The position numbers and the translations under genes were made by a program. This document shows positions 23,955-32,705 of a stretch of 54,588 bases of DNA, piece by piece. The DNA is from Mycolicibacterium malmesburyense. Its GTDB lineage: Bacteria > Actinomycetota > Actinomycetes > Mycobacteriales > Mycobacteriaceae. The stretch covers positions 1-54,588 of the forward strand of contig NZ_CVTB01000259.1 in the NCBI RefSeq assembly GCF_001050015.1, written 5' to 3'. Under the pieces are notes generated by a model. That model had not been told where the DNA came from, searched no databases, and saw nothing but the letters and a program-made list of their open reading frames with translations. Position 1 is the stretch's first letter. Each line of letters opens with the position of its first letter.

Positions 23955-26225
23955 TCAAGCGAGCACCACGCGGTCCCACACTCGGTGCTGACCGAGCCCG
24001 TTGAGCAGCGACTGCGCGAGATCCGCGGCGCCCGAACCGGAGAACACCCCCGGCCCCTCGGTCGGAACCGCGGCGGTCGCAGCAAGATCCGTGCCCTGTG
24101 GCAGCACGGCGATCGCCTTGTGGTGGCGGAACATCTCGTCCACGATGGTCTTCGCCTTCGCGTTGGTCGGCGATCCCGCGATGAGTATCGCGTCGAACTC
24201 GATCGACCGGGCCGTCGCGTAGGTGCGGGAGACCGGCAGCGCGCCCCCGTCATGCTCGAGGGTGCCGCCGTGGGTGGCGACGACGAACGGCACGTTCTTG
24301 GCGTTTGCGATCGCCATGACGGCGGCCGCCACGTCGGACACATCGGAGTCCGGCCCGGTGAGGATCCCGATCTGGCGGCCCTCGACCGGCCATTCCTCAC
24401 CGACCTGTGCCACCGCCGGGCTGAGCACCTCGGGATCGACGGGGGCCGTGGTGGGGGCGGGCGCCTCGAGACCCAACCCCGCGGCGACCGTCGCGCACAG
24501 TTCGGCGTCGATGTTGGCCAGCGCGACGAGCTGGCGTTCCTTGATCGCCTGTTCGTAGCACTTGCCCAGTTCGAAGGTGTAGGCCTCTGCGACGTGCTCT
24601 TGTTCGACCGCGCTCAGGCTGCGGTAGAACAGGGTCACCTGGCTGAAATGGTCGTCATAGGTGGCCGGTGCGTCACGGCGTTTGGTCGACTCGGGTACGA
24701 CGGTGGGCACCTCGATGTATGGGCCGGTGTCCGCGCCCGCGAGGAATGGGCAACCGCCGTCGAGCGAATTCGGTCGATACGGCGCGACACCGGGGTGCAC
24801 GCCGGATTGGTGGAACCCGTCGCGGAACATGTCGTTGACCTCGGCATGTGGCCGGTTGATCGGGATGTGGCTGAAGTTCGGGCCCGCCAACCTGGTGATC
24901 TGCGTATCGAGATAGGAGAAGAGCCGCGCCTGGAGCAGCGGGTCGTCGGTGATGTCGATGCCGGGCACCAGATGACCGGGGTGGAAGGCGACCTGCTCGG
25001 TCTCGGCAAAGAAATTCGTGACGTTGCGGTTCAACTGGAGTGTCCCGATGACCTCCACGGGGGCCAGTTCCTCCGGAACGATCTTCGTCGGGTCGAGCAG
25101 ATCGATGCCCTCGAACATCTGCTCCGGGGTGTCCGGCAGCACCTGCACCCCCAGATCCCACTCCGGGTACACGCCCTTCTCGATCGCGTCGGCGAGGTCC
25201 CGCCGGTGGAAATCGGGATCCACGCCCGCGGTGATCTGGGCCTCTTCCCAGACCTGCGAATGCACACCGAGCCGCGGCTTCCAGTGGAACTTCACCAGCG
25301 ATGTCGAACCGTCCGGTCCGGACAACCGGAAGGTGTGGACGCCGAAGCCCTCCATCATCCGGTACGACCGCGGAATGCCGCGATCGGACATGTTCCACAT
25401 GGTGTGCGCCTGGGCCTCGGTGTGCAGTGACACGAAGTCCCAGAAGGTGTCGTGGGCGCTCTGCGCCTGCGGGATCTCGCGGTCCGGATGCGGCTTGGCG
25501 GCGTGCACGACGTCGGGGAACTTGATGCCGTCCTGGATGAAGAACACCGGGATGTTGTTACCGACGAGGTCGAAAGTGCCTTCGTGCGTGTAGAACTTGG
25601 TGGCGAAGCCGCGGGTGTCACGCACCGTGTCGGCCGATCCGCGGGATCCGAGCACCGTCGAGAAGCGGACGAAAACGTCGGTTTCCTCGCCGGATTTCAA
25701 GAACTGCGCCTTGCAGATCTTCTCGGCGGCCCCGTTGGCGCGGAACACACCGTGCGCGCCCGCACCGCGCGCGTGCACCACGCGCTCCGGAATCCGTTCG
25801 TGGTCGAAGTGCGTGATCTTCTCGCGGAGATGGTGGTCCTGCAACAGCGTCGGCCCGCGCTCCCCGGCCTTGAGGGAATGGTCGGTGTCGTACAACCGCG
25901 CGCCCTGCGCGGTGGTGAGGTACGACCCCTGCTGTCCACGCGCGGTCAGCGGCCCCTCGGCGACCGAACCTGTGGCCGTGCGCAGTTCGGGCGCGACCTG
26001 ATCGGGCTTGGGCGGCAAAGGCTCGCGCGGCGCGGTCGGCTCGTCGAACGAGGGCGCCTCCGGGCCCGGCGCCCCGGGGATGTAGCTCGGGTTGTGCTGG
26101 TCGGCTTGACCCTCGCGCTTCAGCTCCTCGTTGCCTGTCAGCGTCCCGGCTACCTCTTTGACCTTGCCTTTGGCCTCCTCGACGATGCCTTGAACGGCTT
26201 CCTTGGGTGCGCGGTCGTCGGCCAT
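23955..26225 (-). CDS. Large-subunit catalase with an N-terminal CsbD-like domain
   Basis: A 756-residue protein starting at the ATG at 26225, with AAGGAG 6 nt upstream. Residues 1-45 resemble CsbD (EEAKGKVKEVAG, TGNEELKREGQADQ), a small general-stress protein that is normally free-standing. Residues about 75-580 are a clade-2 (HPII/KatE-type) catalase with H151 in VVHARGAGAHG, the asparagine in LVGNNIPVFF and the haem tyrosine in LFSYLDTQ. Residues about 605-750 form the DJ-1/PfpI-like flavodoxin domain of large catalases (RQIGILTGPDSD, FVVATHGGTLE). It should disproportionate hydrogen peroxide in the cytosol. A rho-independent terminator is not obvious downstream. Confidence 0.92.
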   Translation of the reverse strand: MADDRAPKEAVQGIVEEAKGKVKEVAGTLTGNEELKREGQADQHNPSYIPGAPGPEAPSFDEPTAPREPLPPKPDQVAPELRTATGSVAEGPLTARGQQGSYLTTAQGARLYDTDHSLKAGERGPTLLQDHHLREKITHFDHERIPERVVHARGAGAHGVFRANGAAEKICKAQFLKSGEETDVFVRFSTVLGSRGSADTVRDTRGFATKFYTHEGTFDLVGNNIPVFFIQDGIKFPDVVHAAKPHPDREIPQAQSAHDTFWDFVSLHTEAQAHTMWNMSDRGIPRSYRMMEGFGVHTFRLSGPDGSTSLVKFHWKPRLGVHSQVWEEAQITAGVDPDFHRRDLADAIEKGVYPEWDLGVQVLPDTPEQMFEGIDLLDPTKIVPEELAPVEVIGTLQLNRNVTNFFAETEQVAFHPGHLVPGIDITDDPLLQARLFSYLDTQITRLAGPNFSHIPINRPHAEVNDMFRDGFHQSGVHPGVAPYRPNSLDGGCPFLAGADTGPYIEVPTVVPESTKRRDAPATYDDHFSQVTLFYRSLSAVEQEHVAEAYTFELGKCYEQAIKERQLVALANIDAELCATVAAGLGLEAPAPTTAPVDPEVLSPAVAQVGEEWPVEGRQIGILTGPDSDVSDVAAAVMAIANAKNVPFVVATHGGTLEHDGGALPVSRTYATARSIEFDAILIAGSPTNAKAKTIVDEMFRHHKAIAVLPQGTDLAATAAVPTEGPGVFSGSGAADLAQSLLNGLGQHRVWDRVVLA

Positions 26226-26546
26226 CAAGCTCTCCTTGTCGTAACGGTTTCGGGGTACGAGCACCATTGGGTGCGGGACCCATTGCCCTGCCGCGGCGGG
26301 TTCCCTCACGGCGCCAGTCGAAACCTGTCACCCACCTGCCGGCGGGAGCGGTGATGCCTACGAACCTCCGTACGCGCTAGACGCCTGCTCGCCCTCGGAG
26401 TCGAGCAACGTCCGCACGTCGGCACGCGTGCCATGGGGGCGCAGCATCCGGCTCGCCGGCCGCGGACGCACGTTCAGCGGCCACCGCGGGTCTGCCTCGC
26501 TTAGCCTTTTGAGCGCGCCACTCGACCGCGGGACCGGAGGACACTC
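26226..26546. other. Intergenic region between catalase and ACS-type MFS gene
   Basis: About 320 nt holding the promoters of the two divergent genes. I see the MFS ribosome-binding site (GGAGG at about 26536-26540) but no convincing inverted repeat, small gene or RNA element. Confidence 0.4.
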
Positions 26547-27869
26547 GTGAGCATCTACCTGCCGGATCCCGCCGTGGAAAACAGGACGCTGGCGAAGGTC
26601 ACCTGGCGCCTGATCCCCTTCCTTTTCCTGCTCTACATCGTCAACTACCTCGACCGGGTCAACATCGCGTTCGCCGGGCCCAACGGCATGAACGACGAAC
26701 TCGGGATGACCGCCAAGATGTTCGGCTTCGCCTCGGGGATCTTCTTCCTCGGCTACCTCCTGCTCGAGGTGCCCAGCAACATCGCACTGCACAGGTTCGG
26801 CGGCAGGCGCTGGCTCGCGAGAATCATGGTCAGCTGGGGAATCGTCAGTGCTGCAATCGCTTTCGCGCCCAATGCTGAGACGCTGGTCGTCCTGCGCTTC
26901 CTTCTCGGAGTGGCGGAGGCCGGCTTCTTCCCCGGCATCATCCTGTACCTCACCTTCTGGTTCCCCGAGAAGCAGCGGTCGCGGGCGGTCTCGCTGTTCA
27001 TGGTCGCCGTACCCGTGTCGACGGCGGTCGGGTCGACGATCTCGTCGCTGATCATCGAGTGGGGGCACGGGGTCTTCGGGCTCGCCGGCTGGCGCTTCAT
27101 GTTCCTGGTCGAGGGGCTCCCCGCCGTCGTCCTCGGCGTGATCTGCTGGTTCTACCTCACCGACCGGCCCGGCGTCGCGAGCTGGTTACACCCCGATGAG
27201 AAGCGTTGGCTCGAGACGACTTTGGATGACGAGAGGGTGGTCGCCGAGCGGGGCGGCCACTGGCCGTTGAAGAAGGCGCTGACCCATCCGCGGATCCTGG
27301 CCCTTTCGTTCATCTACTTCGGGATCACCTACGGGCTCTACGCGGTCGGCTTCTTCCTGCCCACCATCGTCGCGGGATTCCAAGAGGAGTACGGGGTCCA
27401 CCTCGACGTCATCCAGCGCGGTCTGGTCACGGCGATCCCGTACGTGGTGGCCGCGATCGTCATGGTGCCGTGGGCGTGGCACTCGGACAGGACGGGTGAG
27501 CGCGTCTGGCACGTCGCGATACCCGCGATCGTCGGCGGTGTCTCCATTCCGGCGGCCCTCTACATGACCGACGCCTACCTGGCGATGCTGGCCGTCACGC
27601 TGTGCACCTGCGCGGTCATGTGCGCGTTGCCCGTATTCTGGTCTCTGCCATCGGCTTTCCTCACCGGAGCGGCCGCCGCCGGTGGTATCGCGCTGATCAA
27701 TTCGCTCGGAAACCTGAGCGGGTTCGGCGGGCCGTACATCACCGGGTGGCTAACCGATCTGACCGGCAACAGCAAGATCGCGCTGTGGGTGGTCGGCACG
27801 CTGTCGCTGGCGGCGGCCGCCCTCGTCGTCGCGCTCGGCAGCAAGCCGCGCCCTGTCGACGGCCGGTGA
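26547..27869 (+). CDS. MFS transporter, anion:cation symporter (ACS) family
   Basis: A 440-residue permease with 12 predicted helices. The first helix ends in LYIVNYLDRVNIAFA, the ACS-family hallmark. LGYLLLEVPSNIALHRFGGRRWLARIM (split over helix 2 and loop A) and GVAEAGFFPGIILYLTFWFP are also characteristic. ACS members take up organic anions such as phthalate, tartrate, 4-hydroxyphenylacetate, allantoate or nicotinate; nothing nearby identifies which. The GTG start has a good GGAGGAC ribosome-binding site. A fragment of another transporter lies immediately after it, before tenA. Confidence 0.9.
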   Translation: MSIYLPDPAVENRTLAKVTWRLIPFLFLLYIVNYLDRVNIAFAGPNGMNDELGMTAKMFGFASGIFFLGYLLLEVPSNIALHRFGGRRWLARIMVSWGIVSAAIAFAPNAETLVVLRFLLGVAEAGFFPGIILYLTFWFPEKQRSRAVSLFMVAVPVSTAVGSTISSLIIEWGHGVFGLAGWRFMFLVEGLPAVVLGVICWFYLTDRPGVASWLHPDEKRWLETTLDDERVVAERGGHWPLKKALTHPRILALSFIYFGITYGLYAVGFFLPTIVAGFQEEYGVHLDVIQRGLVTAIPYVVAAIVMVPWAWHSDRTGERVWHVAIPAIVGGVSIPAALYMTDAYLAMLAVTLCTCAVMCALPVFWSLPSAFLTGAAAAGGIALINSLGNLSGFGGPYITGWLTDLTGNSKIALWVVGTLSLAAAALVVALGSKPRPVDGR

Positions 27870-27887
27870 TCAGTCCACCGGCGTCGG

Positions 27888-28010
27888 CCGTTCCTGTTCG
27901 GGTTGCTGCACGACGTCACGCACGGCTGGACGGTGCCGTGGGTGATGTTCCTGGCGGTGTACGTGGTGCAGATCGTGCTCGGGGCGCTGGCGGCCGCCCG
28001 CGCTACGTCT
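27888..28010 (+). pseudogene. C-terminal remnant of a second MFS-type transporter
   Basis: About 40 codons reading PFLFGLLHDVTHGWTVPW followed by a hydrophobic helix ending LGALAAAR. This is the pattern of the last loop and helix of a CynX/NimT-like major facilitator. It has no start codon or upstream body: the intact ACS permease stop is only 20 nt before it, in a different frame. The native stop is also gone, since the frame runs on into antisense of tenA. It is best read as a deletion scar. Confidence 0.6.
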
Positions 28011-28013
28011 GAA

Positions 28014-28628
28014 CTACCGCTTCCGGGCCGCGTCGAAGAACGCCAGTTCCAGTCGCATCGCACGTCGGTAGGCCGTCCGCGCCGCGACGAAATCGGTGGC
28101 GTGCCGGTCCAGCAACCGTTCCAATAGGGACGCCACCTCCTCGAATCCCGGGTCGGCGTAGGTCTGCACCCATTGCGCGTACGGCCCGGCCTTGTCGGCC
28201 TCGAGCGTGCGCCCGACATGGGCGTAGAGACGCATGCACGGCGTCATCGCCGCGCACACCACGCCCACCTCGGCGGTGGCGGCCGTGGCCAGCAGGAACT
28301 CGGTGTAGGCCAGCGTCGCCGCGGCGGGTTCGACCCCGGACATGTCGATACCCCACGACGCGGCGTAGGACTCGTGCATCCCGAGTTCCTCACGGACCCC
28401 CGCAAGGAGATCGGCGAAGGTCAGCAGGGTCTCCGTATCCGAACTCCTCGACAGCGCCAGACCGTATGCGCGAGCGAAGGATTCGAGGAAGAACGCGTCC
28501 TGGGCGATGTAACCGGCGAACAGATCGCGGTCCAGCGAGCCGTCTCCGATACCCCGCACGAACGGGTTCGCCAACACATCGGCCACCACGTCGGCGTTCT
28601 CCGCCCACAGTTGCGCTGCCAGTGACAT
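28014..28628 (-). CDS. TenA family protein (thiaminase II-like)
   Basis: A 204-residue all-helical TenA protein. D44 in IAQDAFFLESFARAY and C131 in AMTPCMRLYAHVG match the substrate-binding aspartate and nucleophilic cysteine of TenA. The tyrosine in AYTEFLLATA fits the active site. TenA salvages thiamin by releasing the hydroxymethylpyrimidine from aminopyrimidine or thiamin breakdown products; the C131-containing class is the classical one. No thiamin gene is adjacent and I find no TPP riboswitch upstream. The transporter remnant next door could once have supplied its substrate. Confidence 0.85.
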   Translation of the reverse strand: MSLAAQLWAENADVVADVLANPFVRGIGDGSLDRDLFAGYIAQDAFFLESFARAYGLALSRSSDTETLLTFADLLAGVREELGMHESYAASWGIDMSGVEPAAATLAYTEFLLATAATAEVGVVCAAMTPCMRLYAHVGRTLEADKAGPYAQWVQTYADPGFEEVASLLERLLDRHATDFVAARTAYRRAMRLELAFFDAARKR

Positions 28629-28749
28629 GCCACCTCCACACGTTCCTCAGGACGCCACGGACTCTAGTCGCGACCCGCACGACGTCGGCCGCCACCGCAC
28701 CTGTGGAAGTCCGCGGGTAGGTCCGGCCCCGTTGGGTATCCCGTAAGCC

Positions 28750-29724
28750 ATGACAGACAGGGAATCTCGCGGCGGCAAGTCGAACGGCGGTTCCCCCGTC
28801 GTCATCTTCGCCCCGCTGCCCGTTCTCACCGTGACGGTCGAGAACCGCTCGAGTAACGCCGACATCCACGTCCACGCCGGGGGTCAGGGTGTCTGGCAAT
28901 CCCGCATGATGGCCTCGCTCGGTGTGCCGGTCGTGTTGTGCTCGGCCCTCGGCGGCGAGACGGGCGACGTCCTCGGGCACCTGTTGCCCGCGCGGGACAT
29001 CACCGTGCAGACCGTGCCGGTCAGCGCGCGAAACGGGGCGTACGTGCACGACCGCCGCTCGGGTGACCGCGAGGTGGTCGCCGAGGCGGCCGGCAGCCCG
29101 CTCGACCGCCACGAACTGGACTCGCTCTACGAGCTGACCCTCACCGAGGGCCTGACCCACGGCCGGGTCCTGCTCTCCGGTCCGCAGGAAGACGATGTGC
29201 TGCCCGCCGACCTGTACCGCCGCTTGTCCACCGACCTCGGCGCCAACGGGTGCAAGGTGGCAGCGGACCTCTCCGGCGAACGGCTCGAGGCGGTGCTTGC
29301 CGGCGGACCGGACCTCATCAAGGTCAGCCACGAAGAGTTGCAGGATGACGGCCGCGCGAAGTCCGACGACGCGAAGGATTTGGTCGCGGCCATGCGCTCC
29401 ATGCGTGACGAGGGTGCGGGCACGATCATCGTGTCGCGCGCCGGTGACGCGCCGGCCCTGGCCCTGCTGGGCGACGACGACGATGACGGTGACGTCGTCG
29501 AGATCACCATGCCCACACTGGAGCCCGCCGATTCGGCCGGAGCCGGAGACTCCATGACGGCGGGCATCGTCGCCGCTCGGGCGAGCGGCCGCCCACTGCG
29601 CGAGGCGTTGCAGATCGGGGCGGCCTGCGGGGCGCTCAACGTCGTGCGCCACGGGCTGGGTACCGGCGGTGCGCGCGCGGTGGAGACGCTCGCCGAACGG
29701 GTGGAACTGCGCCCATGGAAATAG
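28750..29724 (+). CDS. PfkB-family sugar kinase
   Basis: A 324-residue ribokinase/1-phosphofructokinase-like protein. The N-terminal strand leads to VHAGGQGVWQSRMMASLG (about 41-58), a variant of the substrate-binding GGKGxN motif in which the lysine is Q. The C-terminal ATP/anion-hole motif is DSAGAGDSMTAG, with D267 as catalytic base. An acidic run GDDDDDGD at about 241-248 is unusual. The sugar or sugar phosphate is not clear; the resemblance to 1-phosphofructokinase/tagatose-6-phosphate kinases is general. It is followed 28 nt later by surE on the same strand. Confidence 0.85.
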   Translation: MTDRESRGGKSNGGSPVVIFAPLPVLTVTVENRSSNADIHVHAGGQGVWQSRMMASLGVPVVLCSALGGETGDVLGHLLPARDITVQTVPVSARNGAYVHDRRSGDREVVAEAAGSPLDRHELDSLYELTLTEGLTHGRVLLSGPQEDDVLPADLYRRLSTDLGANGCKVAADLSGERLEAVLAGGPDLIKVSHEELQDDGRAKSDDAKDLVAAMRSMRDEGAGTIIVSRAGDAPALALLGDDDDDGDVVEITMPTLEPADSAGAGDSMTAGIVAARASGRPLREALQIGAACGALNVVRHGLGTGGARAVETLAERVELRPWK

Positions 29725-29752
29725 CGGTCACGAAATTGGAGGAGGTCGAGGC

Positions 29753-30532
29753 GTGCCGCGCGCACTGGTGACCAACGACGACGGGATCGACTCCCCCGGC
29801 CTGCACGCACTGGTGAGTGCGGCGCTGGAGGCCGGACTCGAGGTGATCGTGGCGGCGCCGGCCGAGCAGGCCAGCGGGGCGAGCGCTGCGCTCAGCGCGG
29901 TCCGCAAGGAAGGCCGCACGGTCGTCGAACCCCGAGAGCTTGCCGGTTTCGACGGTGTGGAGGCGTGGGCCGTTTCGGCCCAGCCGGGGCACATCGTCGC
30001 CGCGGCGCTCAACGGCTGGTTCGACCCACGCCCGGATCTCGTGCTGTCCGGGATCAACCACGGCGCCAACGTCGGACGGGCCATCCTGCACTCCGGCACG
30101 GTCGGCGCGGCGCTGACCGCGAAGATCAGCGACACCCGCGCCCTGGCCGTATCGCTGGACGTGGCACTGCACCCGACGGGCGAGCGGTACTGGCAGACCG
30201 CCGCCGGCCTGCTGGCGCCGGTGCTGGACCTGTTGCTCGACGCACCCGACGGCACCGTGCTGTCCCTGAACGTTCCCGATCGGCCCGCGGACGAGCTGGG
30301 TCCGCTTCGGCACGCACGGCTGGCCCGCGGCGGCGCGGTGCAGACACGGGTCGAGGAAGTCCGCAACGGCGGAGTGCGCCTGAGCGAGGTGGAGGTGGGC
30401 GACGAGCCGGAGGCGGACACCGACTTCGCGCTGCTGGACGCCGGACATCCGACGCTGACGGAGCTGCGCTCGGTCGAGGCGCACGACGGCGACCTCGTGC
30501 GCAAATGGCTGGGCGACGGCACTAAGCCGTGA
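29753..30532 (+). CDS. surE: 5'/3'-nucleotidase SurE
   Basis: A 259-residue SurE. Metal-binding aspartates lie in VTNDDGIDSPG at the N-terminus. SGINHGANVG and HSGTVGAALTAK are the remaining conserved loops, all intact. SurE removes phosphate from nucleoside 5'- or 3'-monophosphates in the cytosol and acts in stress survival in other bacteria. The GTG at 29753 is chosen because GGAGGAGG ends about 6 nt before it. Its 3' end overlaps the convergent small exported protein by 11 nt. Confidence 0.93.
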   Translation: MPRALVTNDDGIDSPGLHALVSAALEAGLEVIVAAPAEQASGASAALSAVRKEGRTVVEPRELAGFDGVEAWAVSAQPGHIVAAALNGWFDPRPDLVLSGINHGANVGRAILHSGTVGAALTAKISDTRALAVSLDVALHPTGERYWQTAAGLLAPVLDLLLDAPDGTVLSLNVPDRPADELGPLRHARLARGGAVQTRVEEVRNGGVRLSEVEVGDEPEADTDFALLDAGHPTLTELRSVEAHDGDLVRKWLGDGTKP

Positions 30533-30959
30533 CCCGCAACTCCTCACCCGGATGTGAGCTGAGCGTGACGACGATGGTGCCGCTGCCGGTCGCGAAGGTC
30601 GCGTTGGCGTAGCCGATGAAGCCGTAGTGCCCGTCGATCCGCGACACCGCGGTGATGTCGTCGCTGCCCGAGGCGCCGGTGTCGAGGTTCCTCCACGTGG
30701 CGGTCACGGTCAGCGCACACGAGCCGTCGTAGATCCCGGCGTCGTAGTTGATGGCTACGCGGACACCGTCGTCCAGGCGGTCCCCGATCTGAACCGGCAC
30801 CACCTGCGCGTCGGCGCGCACGCTCCCGCCGCACGTCGGGGAGGCCGCTACGGGAACGGGGCCCAGTTGCGCGGCGGCGTCGGCGTGCGCCGTCGCCGTC
30901 CACCACCAGGGTGCGACAAGCGCCATGGCGAGGGCGGCGGTGGCGCGGATGGGGGCCAT
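30522..30959 (-). CDS. Small exported protein of unknown function
   Basis: A 145-residue protein with a signal peptide (MAPIRATAALAMALVAPWWW, cleavage near AHA-DA) and a beta-rich mature part with two cysteines (SPTCGGSV and DGSCALTV) probably forming a disulfide. A TTG start eight codons upstream is possible, but the ATG at 30959 gives a cleaner signal. I do not recognise the family. It overlaps surE tail to tail and precedes the ABC permease stop region by only 46 nt of intergenic DNA, but it is not needed for that operon. Confidence 0.7.
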   Translation of the reverse strand: MAPIRATAALAMALVAPWWWTATAHADAAAQLGPVPVAASPTCGGSVRADAQVVPVQIGDRLDDGVRVAINYDAGIYDGSCALTVTATWRNLDTGASGSDDITAVSRIDGHYGFIGYANATFATGSGTIVVTLSSHPGEELRVTA

Positions 30960-31005
30960 GCCTCGCTTATCGACGGTGAGCAAGCCCGCGTTAGCGAAGG
31001 TCGCG

Positions 31006-31860
31006 TCAGGCCCGGTCCGACCATCGGAACACCGCGAGGCACCCGATCAGTCCTGCGACGCTCCACACCGCCAGCACGAGGAAGATGCGCCAGTGCTCCC
31101 AGCTGCCCGCCGGTTCCAGCACGACCGCCTCCGCAGGCAGGAGTACCGACCGGAATCCTTGGGCCATCCACTTCACCGGGAACAGCGAGCCGATCACCAG
31201 CATCCAGGTCGGCAGGATCATCAGCGGCACGTACGTCCCCGATACGAACTGAAGCGCCACCGACGGGCCGTTGGTCAGGACGGCGGCGGACACCGCGTTG
31301 CTCGCCAGGTTGCTGATGAAGATGCCCAGCAGTGAGCAGCTGACGATGCCCAGGGTCGAAACCCATCCGAGGGTGAACCAGCCGAACACGTCGGTCGGCA
31401 GGCGCAGCCCGAAGACGAACACGCCCACCGCCAACAGCAGGACGGCCTCGGCGAAGCTGACCACCGCGACCAACGCGATCTTGCCGATGAAGTACGACGA
31501 CGCGGTCGCCGGTGTGCCGCGTAGCCGGCGCAGCGCCCCGGTGTCCCGGTCGGCGGCGATGCTGATGCCGAGGTTGACGAAGGACGTCGAGAGAATCCCG
31601 TAGGCGAGCATGCTCGCCGCGATCACCGCACCGGTGCTGGTCTGATTGTCGGGCAGCTTCTCCGAGAAGATCGAACCGAGCAGCAGGCAGATCACCGCGG
31701 GCATGGAGAACGTCAGGACCATCTGTTCGGGCCTGCGGTAGAACATCTTCAGCTCGGGGACGATCCGCGACCATCCGATCCGCACCGCCGACGGAACCGC
31801 CCGGTGCGCGGTGGCACGGTGTCGCGGCGGCGCTGCGGCGACGTGGTCGATGTCCGTCAT
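31006..31860 (-). CDS. ABC-2 type exporter permease (DrrB-like)
   Basis: A 284-residue membrane protein of the ABC-2 family. A cytosolic N-terminus of about 50 residues precedes six hydrophobic segments, and the ABC-2 signature region lies around ISIAADRDTGALRRLRGTPATA. The ATG at 31860 overlaps the stop of the ATPase gene by 4 nt (ATGA). It ends the five-gene antiporter-halogenase-PKS-ABC operon. DrrAB-type exporters in actinobacteria move lipids (phthiocerol dimycocerosates) or antibiotics made by linked polyketide synthases. I infer export of this operon's polyketide. Confidence 0.9.
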   Translation of the reverse strand: MTDIDHVAAAPPRHRATAHRAVPSAVRIGWSRIVPELKMFYRRPEQMVLTFSMPAVICLLLGSIFSEKLPDNQTSTGAVIAASMLAYGILSTSFVNLGISIAADRDTGALRRLRGTPATASSYFIGKIALVAVVSFAEAVLLLAVGVFVFGLRLPTDVFGWFTLGWVSTLGIVSCSLLGIFISNLASNAVSAAVLTNGPSVALQFVSGTYVPLMILPTWMLVIGSLFPVKWMAQGFRSVLLPAEAVVLEPAGSWEHWRIFLVLAVWSVAGLIGCLAVFRWSDRA

Positions 31861-32705
31861 GACTGGCCGATCAGATGCAGGTAGGCGTCCTCGAGCGTGG
31901 GCCGGGTGATGGTGAGCTGGGTGAGTTCCCTCCCGTCGCGGCTGTGGCGACGGACCAGCTCGGTCGGGGAATCGGTTGTCTCGACCCGTACTTCGTCGCC
32001 CTCCAGCCAACGCACGGTGGCGGCCGAACTGATGTGCTCGGTCAGGCGTCCCGGCGAGTCGACCGCGACCACCCGGCCGCCGGCGATCACCGCGACGCGG
32101 TCGGCCAGGGCGGCGGCCTCTTCGAGGTAGTGGGTGGTGAGCAGGACGGTCGTTCCGTCGGCGGCCAGCAACTTGATGAGTTGCCAGAACTGGCGGCGCG
32201 CTTCGGGATCGAAACCCGTTGTGGGCTCGTCGAGAAACAACAACTCGGGCCTGCCGATGATGCCGAGCGCGACGTCGAGGCGACGGCGCTGGCCGCCGGA
32301 GAGTGTCCGCACCCGCGACCCCGCGACGGTTCCGAGTCCGACGAGTTCCAGAACTTCGTCGGGGGCCCTGGCGATGCTGTAGCAGCTGGTGAACATCTGC
32401 ACGGTTTCGGCCACCGTGAGCGTCCCGGCGTCGGTGACGTCCTGCAGCACGATGCCGATCCTGGCCCGCCAGTTCCGGCCCGCGGTGCCGGGGTCCTCCC
32501 CCAGCACGCGTACCTGCCCGGAGTCGCGGAGTCGGTTGCCTTCGAGGATCTCGATGGTCGTGGACTTGCCCGCGCCGTTCGGGCCGAGGATCGCGAAGAC
32601 CTCGCCGTGCTCGATGTCGAGGTCGAGGTCGCGCACCGCACGGGTGGACCCGTAGGCCTTCGAGAGCCCACGCACGTGGACCGCCGTCGACATCGCCCCC
32701 GTCAT
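31857..32705 (-). CDS. ABC exporter ATP-binding protein (DrrA-like)
   Basis: A 282-residue ATPase. Walker A is GPNGAGKST (about 41-49), the signature is LSGGQRRRLDVALGI, Walker B is LLFLDEPTTGFDP and the switch histidine is in LTTHYLEEA. The C-terminal LTQLTITRPTLEDAYLHLIG is typical of DrrA-like drug/lipid exporters. Its ATG overlaps the PKS stop and its stop overlaps the permease start, each by 4 nt. All catalytic residues are present. Confidence 0.95.
   Translation of the reverse strand: MTGAMSTAVHVRGLSKAYGSTRAVRDLDLDIEHGEVFAILGPNGAGKSTTIEILEGNRLRDSGQVRVLGEDPGTAGRNWRARIGIVLQDVTDAGTLTVAETVQMFTSCYSIARAPDEVLELVGLGTVAGSRVRTLSGGQRRRLDVALGIIGRPELLFLDEPTTGFDPEARRQFWQLIKLLAADGTTVLLTTHYLEEAAALADRVAVIAGGRVVAVDSPGRLTEHISSAATVRWLEGDEVRVETTDSPTELVRRHSRDGRELTQLTITRPTLEDAYLHLIGQS

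Noticed and set aside
23985..25430. Long plus-strand open frame opposite the catalase
   Set aside because: Complete overlap with conserved catalase sequence and low-complexity translation; no ribosome-binding site or domain.
26358..27068. Minus-strand open frame across the catalase-MFS spacer and the MFS gene
   Set aside because: Mostly antisense to the conserved permease, rich in Asp, Glu, Arg and His with no domain; treated as a shadow.
28629..28749. Possible TPP riboswitch upstream of tenA
   Set aside because: The conserved CTGAGA and downstream thi-box core are absent from this 121-nt spacer.
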